In this document: in pieces, positions 1 to 12,353 of the stretch
Position numbering within the stretch: the stretch's first letter is position 1
How the letters are laid out: every line of letters begins with the position of its first letter
Source of the DNA: Gentiana macrophylla
Lineage: Eukaryota > Streptophyta > Magnoliopsida > Gentianales > Gentianaceae
Direction: 5' to 3'
DNA: 64,000 nucleotides
Assembly: GCA_026214975.1 (NCBI GenBank)
Contig: JAOBSW010000081.1
Coordinates: 1 to 64,000 of the forward strand
Position numbers and translations under genes: made by a program
Notes under the pieces: model-generated
Databases searched by the model: none
The model's input: the letters and a program-made list of their open reading frames with translations, nothing else
What the model was told of the DNA's origin: nothing

Positions 1-2040
1 GTTCTTTCTCTCGATCGAATTTTTTTTGAAAGGTGCATAGTGTTGTGTTATGTGGTTTTTTCCACCTAATTTGTGTATTTTGGAATGATTCGATTCTTTT
101 GTGATTTCTTCAATTGCTACCACTTGGAACACATTTTCTTTTGTACTTATGCGATTTTTGTGTCTATATGTATTATGTGGTTTCTTTACTACATAATTTG
201 TGTGCTTTGAATGATTCAAAAATCCATTCTACTCCTCTTCTTTAGACGATCACGGACTCTTTTTTGATGAAATAAAGTAGACTCACAGGATTCATGTAGT
301 TTACAAAGTGCGACTTTGATTACATGTGTTAGACAATTCCTTAGACTACAGATTTGTACACCGAACATATTACAACATCTATTCTTCTTGACATACAGCG
401 GACATACAACAAACATATACATGCTGAGGCATAAATGTTAGTGGAGCAGGCACATTTCATCAAATTGCCATGGCCTAAAACTTGAAAACGAATGTATTAT
501 ATTGTAAATCTTTAAAGCGAAGTATGAGTGTTGTTTGGTGGTTTTGCAAAATCCAAAGGTTTAGTTCATCCCTTTATGTACTAAGTTTTTAAATATTTGG
601 ATTGGATGATATCTTGTTGATTTACCCTTAGAAGAAATGTATTTGTACACTTGTTTCAAATTAAAGATGACTATGGACTCATTTATATAAGTATGATTAA
701 CAATATGCTTATGAAAATATTTGTTTGTATGTTCAAATTAGGAAAGCATAAATTTTATGGAGAATCCTTCTTATTTTCTCGCTTTAGTATTAAATGGTCT
801 CATTGCTATGGCTTTTAACGCAGTGGTGAAATGAGAGTTCAAAATTCGTGAAACACCGTCAAGGCTCCGACTAACAACCGAATGCATGCGAAAAAAGTGC
901 GGGTGCTTTTGACAATTGAAATTTGAGAAACCCTTTTAATTTGTACATTTTTAGTTGAGGTGATTAATTTCTTATTTTTCTCGACTATTCTTTGGTTTAA
1001 GAGTTGTGCTTGCTTGTAACTCTTCTTGTTAAGGATAGTGGAGGAGTGCCATTTGTTTGTTTGTTTGTTGTTTTAGGCCAATTGAGGTGGTGTTGTCGCA
1101 TCCCTATGTGAAGTAGGTGTCGAGGCGGTTATGCACATTCCATTTTCATACGTACTATATAATTGTGAGGTTGGAATTGGCTCGTGCATGTGTCGGTTGG
1201 TAAATGTAGCTTCTTTGGTCTAATCTAGCCATTATGTATTTGTTCTTTCATAATTTACTTATCGTTTTGTTTTTTTAATTCAGCGACTTTATACATATGC
1301 ATGGGTGTCATTGTATTTTTCATTGCTTCTCATAAGCTATTCAAGTAAAATTGTTATACGCATAATTTTTCTTATGTTATTACTTTTCTTTATCAACCTT
1401 AATTAATTGAATTTGCCTCTTTTCACCCTTCATTTGGTTTGTAGGCCGCTTCAGAGTTTTTGTTTTGTATCTTTGTTTAAAAATATGGTGTGGGATGTCC
1501 TTATTAAGAGGATAGAACATGGCCATGATGATTGATTCCATTATTGGATGAGGCAATGTTGAAGGGGAAGATGAAGGTCGTTACATGGTTTTGCGTTGAT
1601 GGTTTGGATTCTCCCATTGATTGGCTTCTTCTTCCGTCAAGTAAAAAGAATTAACACACGGGTGCGGTTAACACAACATTACACTATCAATGCACACACA
1701 AATTAAGCTTATCCCCTCCCCAACTTCCTCAATCGAAACATGTTGAAATGCATAACCTGTGCACGCCCTGAGCACCCAGGACCATGACCAAGCGCGAAGA
1801 TCTTACCGAGATAAACCAAAATCCTCAACAATCGACTAAATAGAGTGAATCTATTACGAAGAAATCAGTCACCAAGTGACGCACGATAAGCCCTTAAAAA
1901 GTCAAGCTCAAGACAATGAGAATACCATCTTACCAACCACTACATAACAACCATCAAAAAATATATTCGAGGGCAACAACTCAGGCCGCACACGGTGTCC
2001 CCACTAGTTCTTCTTAAATAGAGTAGAGTACCCGTTATTT
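1..2040. other. AT-rich intergenic DNA, no gene seen
   Basis: About 2 kb of AT-rich sequence with only short, low-complexity open frames on both strands. No splice-consistent exons, transposon domains or RNA genes were recognised. It is best read as degenerate intergenic DNA upstream of the METTL13-like pseudogene. Confidence 0.5.
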
Positions 2041-2267
2041 GTGCATCCATGGTACGACAATTTTGTCGCTTTTATGGTTTCGCTTTTTTTTTTGGGCCGT
2101 AGTAACGTAAACGACATCGTATGCCCTTTGAATCGACTTTACACGTCGTCTCCGCACTCCACCACCGTCCTCTCCTGGCCTCTCATCGCTCTCCTTCTCC
2201 ACCGAAAGAATCCACCGGAAAGGTTTGATCGGTTTACATAGTTGGGTAAAAACAAAGCGGTGAAAAA
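2041..2267 (+). promoter_or_regulatory. probable 5' flank or UTR of the METTL13-like gene
   Basis: A sudden rise in GC and a pyrimidine-rich CCACC/CTCCTTCTCC stretch around 2155-2215 lie just upstream of the first recognisable METTL13-like codons. This looks like a plant 5' untranslated region. No clear ATG in the METTL13 frame is visible, so the start codon may be lost or on an unseen upstream exon. Confidence 0.3.
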
Positions 2268-2466
2268 TCAGCCAAGACGAGCTCCTACAAACTCTAGGTG
2301 ACTTCACGAGCAAAGAGAATTGGGACCAATTTTTCACCATCGTGAGGCAGTCATGATTTCTTCGAATGGTGTATGAGTGGACACAAATCAGAGATGTTCG
2401 TTTCACCAATTCCTCGACCACAAAAAGCCACCGGAGACCGTGGGAGTAGCATCGGAGAATGAGAAG

Positions 2467-2994
2467 TGACGATGCTAAATAATGCAGCACCGGAATAACA
2501 AGCCACGTGTAATCTAAGGGTGAGCTGTAATAGGAATCGAATGGCTGAGAGTGAATAAAAAGGTGGTGTTTTTAAGTACTTTATGGCTGAGTCCAAGAAC
2601 GTGTCTTGGATTGCCTACGATCTCGTGTAATGTCCAGGAATCAAGCCTTACGTAGTTCCTGGAATGGTGTATTTATAGGCACATGTCCTTCCTCCGCCTC
2701 TAAATGTAGGGCGGTTTGGTCCATTGGCATAAATACCTTTAAATAGGCTTTACCCTCCCGCCAAGCAACCCACTGGATGGTGGGCCCGGTATCCGGACAG
2801 AAGTCTCCGCCTCGACTCGATACATACCGACATGGGTGATCGAGACTAGACACTTGAAGAATCTGGCCGATCATCATGGTCTCTGCGAGTGCATATCGAT
2901 TGCTTCGATGCCACTGCATTGATATAGACTTTTCCACATGCCAGCTGGACCACTTAGAAGATTCCACGTGGAAGAGTGAAACCCCATATCATCA
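2467..2994 (-). repeat. 3' LTR of the gypsy element
   Basis: 528-bp repeat matching 11830-12353. On the minus strand it starts TGATGATATGGGG; on the plus strand it starts TGACGATGCTAAATAATG. The outer edge at 2467 abuts the target duplication AGAAG. Confidence 0.93.
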
Positions 2995-3645
2995 TAAGCC
3001 CCCCAGATCGGAGGGAAGCTCATCTCGAGATGCTGATGTCGGATCTGAAAATTTGAATAACCTTTTCGACACGTGGTCTTCTTTTAGCGGAATACAAATT
3101 GCTTTCACTAGCCGATGTAGCCGTCGCCAAAGTTGATGTCACATTGTACTATCATTAATGAGTGCGGGAAACGAAGCGTTTTGTCAGCCCACTATCCTTG
3201 ATTCTCGCGCTACATACCTTATAATCCGCCTCAAATCGCCTCTTTCAAATCACTTGCAAGATATACACGCATAAAAGGAGCCCAAGACCTTGACGCTTCT
3301 CGGCCGCCATTATAAACTTCGCAAACCTCGCTCTCTAGCAATAAAACTCAAGTAAGCCCTAAATCTTACTTTAAATTTTTCTTCTTATTTTTGTTTCTCG
3401 TATCTTTTCCCAAGTCCATGTCTAGTGAGTTGATAGTGACTCCCAAAACAGAGAGGAAATTGGTGAAATTGAAGAAGAGTTGACGGAGGAAACGGTTTTC
3501 GAGCATCCAACCGCCTCCGTGAAAGAGCAAATGAGAAGAAGAGAGAGGAGAGGGAGGAGAGGAGGAGACATCTCCTCGACCCATTGGATCTTCTCACCCG
3601 CTGCCAAACGTAAAACCAGATGATGGGACAGGGCCGTATGGGTGT

Positions 3646-5549
3646 ATGTCGAATTTAAACCAAGAGAAAGCCAAGGCCATCTGTCTGAGATATGGAATCC
3701 CATATTCTCCTCGAGAATATTATGGTATCACACGGCCGGGCTCCAGCTTGCTCGTGACTCCACCTCGGGGTTCTCGCGCCATTTACGAGGCGCAATTGAA
3801 GCGAGGGACTTCGGTTTCTTTCGATCCGTGTCTCATCGCAGATCCTCCAACACTACAAGATTTGTGTCACCCACCTCGCCTCCCAATGGGTCGTGAGTGT
3901 AACGGGTTTCGTCGGGCGTGTCGAATCGCCAAGGTTGAGTTTTCGGTTCGACTATTCCGCACAAGATTATGCTTTGTCGAGCTTGCAGGATGCGTGGTGG
4001 TATACATTTCGTAAGCGTGTTTCGTGATCGGAATTCGTGAGAAAGATGGTCTCGCCTCAAGGCGATTGGAAACCTAATTTCTTCTTTATCCGACACGGGC
4101 TGGTGGATATTGACATTCATTCTGGTTTAAAAGGCCGCAGAAATGGCATGACCGCTTGACTCGATGCTCCCGAGGATGTGGGACTCTCGAGATCGTTCAT
4201 CCCGACGTCCGCGACTCTAAAACTCCGCCCTTATACTTTCTTTTGCCGACATCGAGACGGCCGGTCCGGTGCCTACTCGAACTCGATGAAGATGTTTGAA
4301 TTTTGGCGTAGGATTTTTATACACGATATCGAGCCGTAATACTTTATGTGTTTTTTCCGTATTTTTGACCGAGTTCGACATCGGATTTTATCTATTTGCA
4401 AAGTGGAATATTTCTCAAAGATGGACGCCTGGGCAAGATGCCCGACCCCAAAACTATCGATCCAAAGAAAATTCAAGACCTGGTCGGCATCAGTCGTAAG
4501 ACGCCAAAGATCCGGTGCTATGACCTTCGGGAGTCGAGGGTTCCACCGATCGGGCTACCCCGTGTCGACGCCCAACATTCTTAGGGGTCACCGACGAGGC
4601 TCTCGTGGATCGAGAGATCAAGAGAACCTTGTTTCGAGGAAACGCCAAAAACAACCGAGGTGAGGCATGAGGTGGGAAGGAGACCAGAACCTTACCCCTC
4701 CTGCTCCACTGAGGCGATCCTCGCGACAAGTATGGCAGTAGATGGAAGGCATGACTCCGTAAGAGTTGCATGACTTCTTCATGAAAAGTCATCGAGCTGT
4801 AAGTCTTCTAAAATTTTCCTTATATCCTTGGGGCTTTTGTCTGTTTCTGACATTATTAGTGTGCCAATTCGCAGACTCGACTCGCAGCCAAAGTGGCCCT
4901 CGAATGCACTGCCCCCATCAGCTACCTTGGAGGAACACAAAGAAACCATTGCCAAAATGACCTCTCGACATCGGAAGCGTAGGCCAAGGTGAACAAGCCG
5001 ACGATCGACGCGTGAAATCGAATCGGATCTCGCAAAGGCCGAGGCGATCTATCCAAGGCTCAAAGATATATCCATGTAGATGCCGAATGGGTGGTGGTGA
5101 AGGCGGAATTAGCAGAGGTGAGGTCGGAACTTATTGGATCGAAGGCCGAATTGGAGTCGGCAATCAAAGCTCGTACCAATCTCCAATCTCTTCTTGACGA
5201 TTTAACGACTCGTATGGAAACGGCTAAACAGGATTTCCTGGCGTCGATGGAGTTGGAGAATGACTTGTCATTGTTAATGACTCAAGGTATGAAGGGGGGA
5301 TTCACTATGGCTCTGGACCAAGTCAAAACTGTCGACCCGAACTTCGAAGTTTCCTCCGTCGAAAAGGCCTACCTGTACGATCCCGAGGCCATTCCTCGAT
5401 ACGGGCGGTACTTCAATGAGTTCAAAGCCGGTGTCTCCTTGTATAGAAAATACGTGACCCCTACCTTGGGCAGAGGCGGAGCAGAGAATGTCGAGTCGAG
5501 TGAACAAGTCGATCCCAATGCTTCGACCTCTAACCAGCCTGACGCCTGA
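3646..5549 (+). pseudogene. antisense extra ORF of the gypsy element
   Basis: An ORF on the plus strand, opposite to gag-pol, between integrase and the 3' LTR. It is broken into at least three frames. The first part (3646-4014) starts MSNLNQEKAKAICLRYGIPY and resembles the N-terminus of plant 'putative gypsy-type transposon' proteins. The last part (5091-5549) is charged, with a heptad-like AELAEVRSELIGSKAELESA stretch suggesting a coiled coil, and ends at TGA. Extra antisense ORFs at this position are known in Tat-lineage elements; their function is unclear. Codon-like composition over about 1.9 kb supports real coding rather than a chance frame. Confidence 0.65.
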
Positions 5550-6445
5550 TGTTGTTTTTTTGTTATGCTTTTAAACAGTCTTGATTTGATTTGGTTGTAA
5601 CAACTTTGGTATTTTTATTTGTCTCGAACTATCATTTCCTTTGATTCGATCTTGTAAACTTGTGACGTTTTAATTTGCATTCCAAGATTTTTCGATTTAA
5701 ATCTATGCTTTCCATTGATGTCTTTGTTTTTATTGATCATTTGATCAGTAGGAGTAGTCCTTTGACTTAATTCCCTTGCCCTACTGTGGGTGTAGTCTTC
5801 TGGACTTAATTCCCCTGCTGGCCCCTCCAAGTGTAGTATAAGTACGTGACTCGTGGTACACTTGAGTATGAGTCGACCTAGCGTTGTACTGCCTTATCGG
5901 CTTGACTTGGCTATGTGGTCGGAGCTCGATTCGACTATCCCGCTCGCCAGGCTTATAAGGACATCGATTCACGGAGTCCTAACCCGACTGTCGCACATCG
6001 TGGTGCTTACGATCTGGCCGAGTTAGGTACCCATCGTGGGATCTTCCGCCTGCCTCGCATCGTGGCTTATTGTCAGGTCGGGAGTGATGTAAGCATTGTT
6101 AGTGACTTGGCTTTTTTCACTTTTTCTATTATATCTTCATCGTGTCGATTGCCCGTAGTTCGGAAGTGATATAAGCAACCGCCGTTGACTTGGCTTTATT
6201 CACTATTTTACTTTAACTTCATCGTGTCGAATTTTGCGTTTTTCTTCTGCTCCCCTTTTCTTTTTACATGAGCTTGTAAATACAGCATAAATTAAAAAGA
6301 AAATTGCTTAAATGATGAGGATTGGAACCAAATGTCACATCGAATTATTACAGAAATTGGGAAAGCAAAGTTGCAAATGTTATAAAGTGAAGGCAATTTA
6401 AACATAGTATTTTCTCAGGTTGGTGGCATGCCAAGTTCGAGGCAA
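5550..6445. other. gypsy non-coding spacer with short direct duplications
   Basis: Spacer between the antisense ORF and integrase. It holds two short tandem duplications: around 5750-5825 (repeated TTTGACTTAATTCCC / TGGACTTAATTCCCC) and around 6083-6235 (two copies of a GTGACTTGGCTT...TCATCGTGTCGA segment). No coding domain is seen. Confidence 0.5.
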
Positions 6446-7508
6446 TCAGACGCCATCCGACGCCCAATTGATACGACCTTTAGGATGCACCTTCAGGATT
6501 TTATATGGACCTTCCCAATTCGCCTCGAGCTTGCCTATTGGGTCCCGCTCGCTAGCTTCATTCTTTCTCAACACGAGGTCCCCTACTTGGAAGTATTTGT
6601 GTTTCACTCGCATTATAGTACTGTGAGATCTTTCTTTGTAACTAGCCATCCGATGTGCCGCGACTTCTCTCTTCTCTTCAACGTTATCTTTCTCTTGACG
6701 CAGATCGGTGGCGTTAGTTTCAACGTTATACGCCAGACTCGAGGTGAGGCTATCCGATCTCCGCAGTATCATCGCCGCATCCGTAGTTTATAGCGAAAGC
6801 GAGTCTCTGGGTAGCCGAATTGGGTGCCGCTCGATACGCACTACGATATACTCGTAATCGAGCCGCCCAATCTCGACCTTCGCCTTCCAACCTCTTCTTC
6901 AACCCAAACTTGATTTGCTCGCTTTGTCCGCTTCGACCCGCCCATTGGATCTGGTCGAGCCACCGATGTCGCTCGTGCTCGATCTTGAATTCTCTCGAGC
7001 CAATCCTCGCACTCGGTCATCTAAAAATTGAGTCCCATTATCCGATATCGATACTTGGGAATTCCAAACTCGCACAAAATATTCTCCCATAGAAATTTTT
7101 GATGGTCCGAGCCCCGATGTCATAGAAGAGCTTTGGCCTCACCCATTTAGTAAAATAATCAACCGCGATTTACGACATATTTGAAATTTCCGGAGCTCGA
7201 GGCAGAGGTCCAACTATATCGACTTTCATTCGCCAAACGGCCATACCGACTGATGGCACTCATTTCTCGTGGCTTGCCGGTGGGTCACCACATCATGTAC
7301 CTGGCAAGCCCTGCAACTCATAACTAACCGATTTGCATCCTTCTCGCATGTAGGCCAAAAAATATCCCGCCACTTGCATTTTCTTGCCAACATTCGAGCT
7401 TCGCAATGATTTCCACAAATTCCTCGATGTATTTCTTCGAGTAGATACGCCTTCATCCTCCGACGCACATCGCAACCAAGGAGTTACAAACGACTTTCGA
7501 TAAAGCAC
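6446..7508 (-). pseudogene. gypsy integrase (zinc-binding, core, C-terminal GPY/F)
   Basis: Minus-strand integrase region in several frames. The zinc-binding H2C2 part at 7226-7468 includes HRGICGNHCEARMLARK followed by SCRACQVH. The catalytic core (about 6800-7120) shows ISDNGTQF, with the second acidic residue of the D,D,E triad, and a degraded NGRVEA motif carrying the glutamate. The C-terminal part at 6446-6772 has YFQVGDLVLRK and WEGPYKILKV, the GPY/F module. Integrase lies downstream of RNase H, as expected for Ty3/gypsy. Frameshifts make it non-functional. Confidence 0.88.
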
Positions 7509-7670
7509 ATAGTCGAATCAGGGCGCACTCGAGGCTTGCGATCTAATTTTTCTCGGCTCGAGACTTATCGGACGGGAGAACTCCATCTTTTAAGAGTAAT
7601 GCTATCGGATCCATCCATGTCGATCCTGAACCACTGGCCGCACGTCGACCTCGTTATAGCTCCGCTCGCG

Positions 7671-8342
7671 CTAGCATCTCGACGTAACTTTCCTCTTAGT
7701 TTTAAAATTTGACGCGAGCTTAGACAAAGCATCGCTCGTTTGTTTTCGCCCCGAGGCACCGTCAATACGAATCGCCTTGAATTTCGACATTAATCCTCGC
7801 ACAACTTTTAGATAACTTTTCATTGATTCTTCTTTAGCTTCATACTCTCCCCGTATATGATTTACCACAAGTCGAGAGTCATCAGATACCAAAAGATTTC
7901 GACCCCAACTTCGATGCGCGTTCAAGCCCGTGATCATGGCCTCGCACTCGGCTTCAATTATTCGTAGCTTTGAACTCAAATCGGAGTGCGTACGGGAACT
8001 CTTCTCCTTTCGGACTAACAAGTAATAATCCAGCCCCTGCTCCTTCTTTACTCGAGGCACCATCAACGTGGATGGTCCATTGTTCTTCTGACGACTGCTT
8101 TTCTTGCTCCAATTGAATCGGCTGCACCTTCGGCTAGAAGTCCGCCAGTGGCCTCGACCTTTGATGGCGGTACGGGTAAAACTCGATATCATATTCGCTA
8201 GCTCGACAACCCACTTGGCTAATCGACCGATGTCTCGGTTTTGCGTAATTTGCTTTAAAGGTCGATCCGCTACACACACGATGGGATGTGCTTGAAAATA
8301 TGGCTTCAGCTTCCTTGACGCATGAACGCACTCCAACGCCAA
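7671..8342 (-). pseudogene. gypsy dual RNase H region
   Basis: A long minus-strand frame carrying the end of the standard Ty3 RNase H (YFQAHPIVCVADRPLKQI, then RLAKWVVELA) followed by a second RNase H of the type acquired by Tat elements. The second domain shows IIEAECEAMITGLNAHR, LLVSDDSRLVVNHIRGEYEA and DALSKLAS, spaced as in plant aRNH domains. The segment before IIEAE is shifted out of frame, so the first catalytic Asp region (VDGASS-like) is disturbed. The tandem RNase H pair is the strongest lineage marker in this element. Confidence 0.85.
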
Positions 8343-8589
8343 TTTTTCAACAGGTGTATATCCGATCTCGCCACATGCAATGCTTTACTTACAAAATAAA
8401 TCGATTTGCCCCTGGTCCCTTCTCGAACTAACACCGCGCCACAAATTTTCTTCGCAAATTGCCGATAAACTAAGAGCTTTCTCCTTCTCGAGGTGAGGAC
8501 AAAGGTCGGCAAATCGGATAAATACTTTTTCGTGATCGTCGAACGCTTTTTGACACTTCTCATCCCAATGGAATGGACTCGCTTTTTCA

Positions 8590-9400
8590 AGATCTTAAAG
8601 AAGCGGCAGGCCTCTATGCCGATATCGACAAGAAGCGATTGAGGGCGCCATCCGACCTGCCAATCGCTGCACCTCCTTTACGCGTTACGAGGTGCGGGCA
8701 TGTTTTTCGTAACTTCGATCTTATATCGGATTGGCACGAATCCCGTCTCTTGATATCATATAGCCCAAGAATTTTCCAGATCGAACACCGAAGGTACACT
8801 TCTTCGGTTAAGCTTCATTTTTACCGCCCGCAACACCTAAAACTTCCCCGAGATCGACAAGAAATCGCCCCATGGACTTGCTCTTGATCAATAAATCATC
8901 AACATAAACCTCCATATTCGACCTATCTCGTCTCTCAAAGATTTTATTGACGGCCCTTTGATAAGTGGCCCTCGCATTCTTCAAACCAAACGGCATTGTC
9001 ACAAAGCAAAACGTACCAAATTCAAATGATAAACGCGTTTTCTCCGAGTCCCGAGGGTCCATAAAGATTTGATAGTATCCCCGTGACGCATCGAGAAAAC
9101 CGAAAACCTCAAGCCCAATGTCGAATCGACTAACCGATCAATTTTGGAAGAGGATATGAATCTTTGGGACATGCTTTATTGAGATCTCAGAAATCGACGC
9201 ACATCCGCCGCCTTTGATCAAAGCTTCCTCGATTAAACACGGGATTGGCTAACCAACTGGGTATAATACCTCCTTCACGATCCCAAAGAATCAACAACTT
9301 GTCAACTTTTTCTTTATCGCTTCTTTTCTTTCAGTGCAAGATTTTCTTCTTTTGCCGATCGGCTTTTTTTTGGGTCGACGTTAAGGCGATGCACTACCAC
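8590..9400 (-). pseudogene. gypsy reverse transcriptase
   Basis: Minus-strand RT. The clearest part is 8808-9062, with FVTMPFGLKNARATYQR and the catalytic box MEVYVDDLLIKS. The flanks toward 9400 and down to 8590 are RT-like but frame-shifted. It lies between protease and RNase H. In its present form it cannot make a full enzyme. Confidence 0.85.
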
Positions 9401-9649
9401 ATTTGCCGATAAACCCGCATGTCATCTCGCCTTCCAAGCAAAACGCCTCGATATTCCGCCACAGAGGTCGACTCAGGGCTTGCCTATCGGGTGTGGCATC
9501 CACTTCCCGATCCGACCCTTGGTCTTCATCTTCCTTCCGCACACGAACCTCTTCCGCCGGATCAACGGATATCCACCTTCGATCCTCTTCCTCTTCCTCG
9601 TATCAATTCCTCAATCAAAACTTGTCCAACTCCTTTCCCCTTTGTCGTG

Positions 9650-10013
9650 ACTAAACTACAATTTCGCCACCTCGATGTCTCCTTTTACTTCATGGGTTCC
9701 ATACAAAGTGGGGAACTTCATGTCGTTGTGGAATGTCGAGATGATGGCTCGAGGTCATACAAAGTCGGGTCGCCCTAATATCGCGTTGTACCTGGAAGGG
9801 CCTTTACTACGACATAAGTCATTTCCATTGTCCGCCTCTTTTTCTCCGCTCTCCAATCGTTGTCAACAAATTAATCGATCCGACAGGTGGATGGCCTCGC
9901 CTCGTGAATCCAAACAAAGGAGTAGACAACGGTATAATGTCTTCATCTTTCACTTCATAGCTTTGAAAGCCGAATAGTAGAGAATATTTACGGCGCTCTA
10001 ATCGCCGACACAA
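9650..10013 (-). pseudogene. gypsy protease region
   Basis: A minus-strand frame at 9819-10013 reads YEVKDEDIIPLSTPLFGFTR, then PVGSINLLTTIGE. This matches the C-terminal half of Tat-type retropepsins (STPL.GF, then PVG.I.L). The catalytic D-S/T-G itself is not cleanly visible, so the call rests on position between gag and RT and on these flanking motifs. Confidence 0.6.
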
Positions 10014-10087
10014 ACTCTTTTGATCCGACTCGACTTATGATCGCTTCGATCACCAACCCTTCGCTATGACTATGGGAACTCGGAATA

Positions 10088-11778
10088 TCATCTTTTGGCC
10101 CGTAGCTCACTTCCGTAGTAAATCTCAAACTTCTTCGATTCTCTTGATCTATCTCGACGAATGTCGACTGATCGAGGTTTATCTCGATTCATGCTCGCAA
10201 CGATCGTGTTTACGCCATACCCGGCGCGATTATCACGGCGGGGTCTCGATTCGATCTTTCGATGGTCCTCACGGCGATTATCTCGGTTGGCCGGCTCAGC
10301 CAACCTGTCTCGACGATTTCGATTGTCACGACGCGGGATCGATCCTTCTTTCCATTATAAGTCTTCCTCTTGTACTCGACGGCCTTTGGGCTCGCCTTTT
10401 CCGACTGGTCAATTACTTCATCCAATCGACCTCTTGAATGCAAAGCGCCGATATCCCTCTTCAGATCGAAACATTCCTCCGTGTCGTGCCCCACGCCTCG
10501 TGATAGTCGCAATACTTATGAGTGTTCTTCCTTTCTCCGGTCCTGACATCGGCTTGGGTGTTCGGGCAATATTTTTCTTGGTCATAATTGCCAACACCTC
10601 GCCCGAGACCGATTGAGGGGTATAAAATCTCGATCTTCAGATTCCCTTTCTTTCCGAGCCGATCCGATATCGGAGCCGCTACCGATCAAACACGTTGGTC
10701 TTGCTTTTTCATTCCGACTCTAGGCCGACCCTTGGTCCGCTTCGAGTCGCCGCCAAGTGAAATGGTGTGCGACGACCGCTTCTTCACCTTGGCAAAACTT
10801 ATGGACTATGTTCACACATTCATCCATATCATTCGGCATCTTCTTAGACAATTTGTCATATAACTTCATATTTCGCAGCACTCCGACAAAAGCATTAACT
10901 CGCAGCCGCATCACCGCATTATGCACTTTCATGGCTTCGAGATTGAAGCGCCTCATAAAATCTATAGTGGATTCTCCTTTTTCCCGCTTGATGTTCATAA
11001 GGTGGGTAGCACTAAGGTGGAACTTCTTGTTCCCGATAAAAGCGCCTCTAAACTTCGTCCCCAATTGTAAAAGCTCGAAATCGACCCGGGCCGTAGCTTA
11101 TGAAACCACTCACGGCTCGACCAGGAGCAACGCGGTGTAAAGCTCGACACTTCATGGCGCCATTGGCGTTTCTCGCCTCATCAAAGATATGTATCGATAC
11201 TGAGATGATCCTCTCGGTCCATTGTACCATCACAGGTTCCATCTTGGGTGGTTTGAACGACTCTGCATCGTGGTATATCTCTATCTCGGACCGAATGGTG
11301 ATTCGAGCCATTCTGCGGACCGGTTCCTTGCCTACGATGCGATTGAACTCGTTTTATACTTTCTCGACCGCCCGTTGGCTTTCTTGTTCAGACGCCTGTG
11401 GGGCGTTAGTCACGCCGATTTCAATCGCACCTTCCTCACATTCCTCCCGTGGGTCGACTGTGCCTCTTCCCCTAGCATTATCAATTTCTTTACGACCGGT
11501 GGGTCTAACAAGTGTTCTCCAGAGGGATTACAGATTCCTTACCAATAAATGCCGACGCCACCACCCTTTTTAGTGGCTTCTTCGCCCAGAGACGCCAAGT
11601 GATCGGCCATGTCCTCGTAGTTGTGGGGAAGCCGAGGTCCGGGTGGATCCGCAACCGCCAGATAGATCCCGTGGGGACTTCTTGAATCGAGATGGAGCTC
11701 CCGCCGGATCTACATCCGCTTGCTCCTCGATCCGCATGTTCTGCCGCTCGCTGCTTTCTTCTTTGTTGGTGGTGCCAT
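10088..11778 (-). pseudogene. gypsy gag
   Basis: Gag region on the minus strand. A plausible start ATG at 11778-11776 (MAPPTKKK) lies just inside the PBS. The capsid-like Retrotrans_gag core is clear at 10720-11064: HLMNIKREKGESTIDFMRRF and NAVMRLRVNAFVGVLRN. Upstream (11048-11311) are SFKPPKMEPV and AMKCRALHRVAPGRA. Downstream (10210-10512) a GHDTEECFDLKRDI segment marks the degraded nucleocapsid knuckle. Frameshifts separate these parts. Confidence 0.8.
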
Positions 11779-11814
11779 TACGATTTCTTTACCCACTCAC
11801 CGGTAGAAGGCCCT

Positions 11815-11827
11815 CCTTCTAGCGCCA
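11815..11827 (-). other. primer-binding site of the gypsy element
   Basis: On the minus strand TGGCGCTAGAAGG lies two bases inside the 5' LTR. A TGGCGC start is typical for the PBS of Tat-type gypsy elements. The priming tRNA was not determined. Confidence 0.65.
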
Positions 11828-11829
11828 AA

Positions 11830-12353
11830 TGACGATGCTAAATAATGCACCACCGAATAACAAGCCACGTGTAATCTAAGGGTGAATGTAATAGAATCGA
11901 ATGGCCGAGAGTGAAGAAAAAGGTGGTGTTTTTAAGTACTTTATGGTCGAGTCCAAGAATGTGTCTTGGATTGCCTATGTATCTGTGTAATGTCCAGAAT
12001 CAAGCCTTACGTAGTTCCCCGGAATGGTGTATTTATAGGCACATGTCCTTCCTCCGCCTCTAAATGTAAGGCGGTTTGGTCCATTGGCATAAATACCCTT
12101 AAATAGGCTTTACCCTCCCGCTCAAGCAACCTACTGGATGGTGGGCCCGGTATCCGACAGAAGTCTCCGCCTCGACCGATACATACCGACATGGGTGATC
12201 GAGACTAGACACTTGAAGAATCTGCCGGATCATGGTCATGCGAGTGCATATCGTATTGCTCGATGCCACTGCATGCATTGATATAGACTTTTCCACATGC
12301 CAGCTGGACCACTTAGAAGATTCCACGTGGAAGAGTGAAACCCCATATCATCA
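11830..12353 (-). repeat. 5' LTR of the gypsy element
   Basis: 524-bp partner of 2467-2994 with the same TG...CA ends and the same target duplication AGAAG at 12354-12358. Many differences from the other LTR are single-base losses. Confidence 0.93.

Larger units (their letters stand above)
2467..12353 (-). mobile_element. full-length Ty3/gypsy retrotransposon, Tat lineage, minus strand
   Basis: A complete LTR retrotransposon read on the minus strand. Two LTRs (2467-2994 and 11830-12353) have TG...CA ends and are flanked by a perfect 5-bp target duplication AGAAG (2462-2466 and 12354-12358). In minus-strand order it has 5' LTR, primer-binding site, gag, protease, reverse transcriptase, two RNase H domains and integrase, then an extra ORF in the opposite orientation and the 3' LTR. 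The dual RNase H plus antisense ORF between integrase and 3' LTR marks the plant Tat lineage (Retand-like). All coding frames carry frameshifts. LTRs are roughly 94-95% alike by eye, so the insertion is not recent, although small indels inflate the difference. Confidence 0.93.

Noticed and set aside
2035..2490. A 151-codon open frame on the minus strand
   Set aside because: It overlaps the METTL13-like 5' region and the end of the gypsy LTR, has no domain, and is explained by GC-rich sequence read backwards.
3366..3703. Overlapping minus-strand frames of 70-93 codons
   Set aside because: They are low-complexity Ser/Leu/Pro translations of a purine-rich plus-strand stretch inside the gypsy element, with no homology pattern.
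9403..11573. Several plus-strand frames of 80-157 codons
   Set aside because: All are reverse shadows of the minus-strand gypsy gag and protease region.
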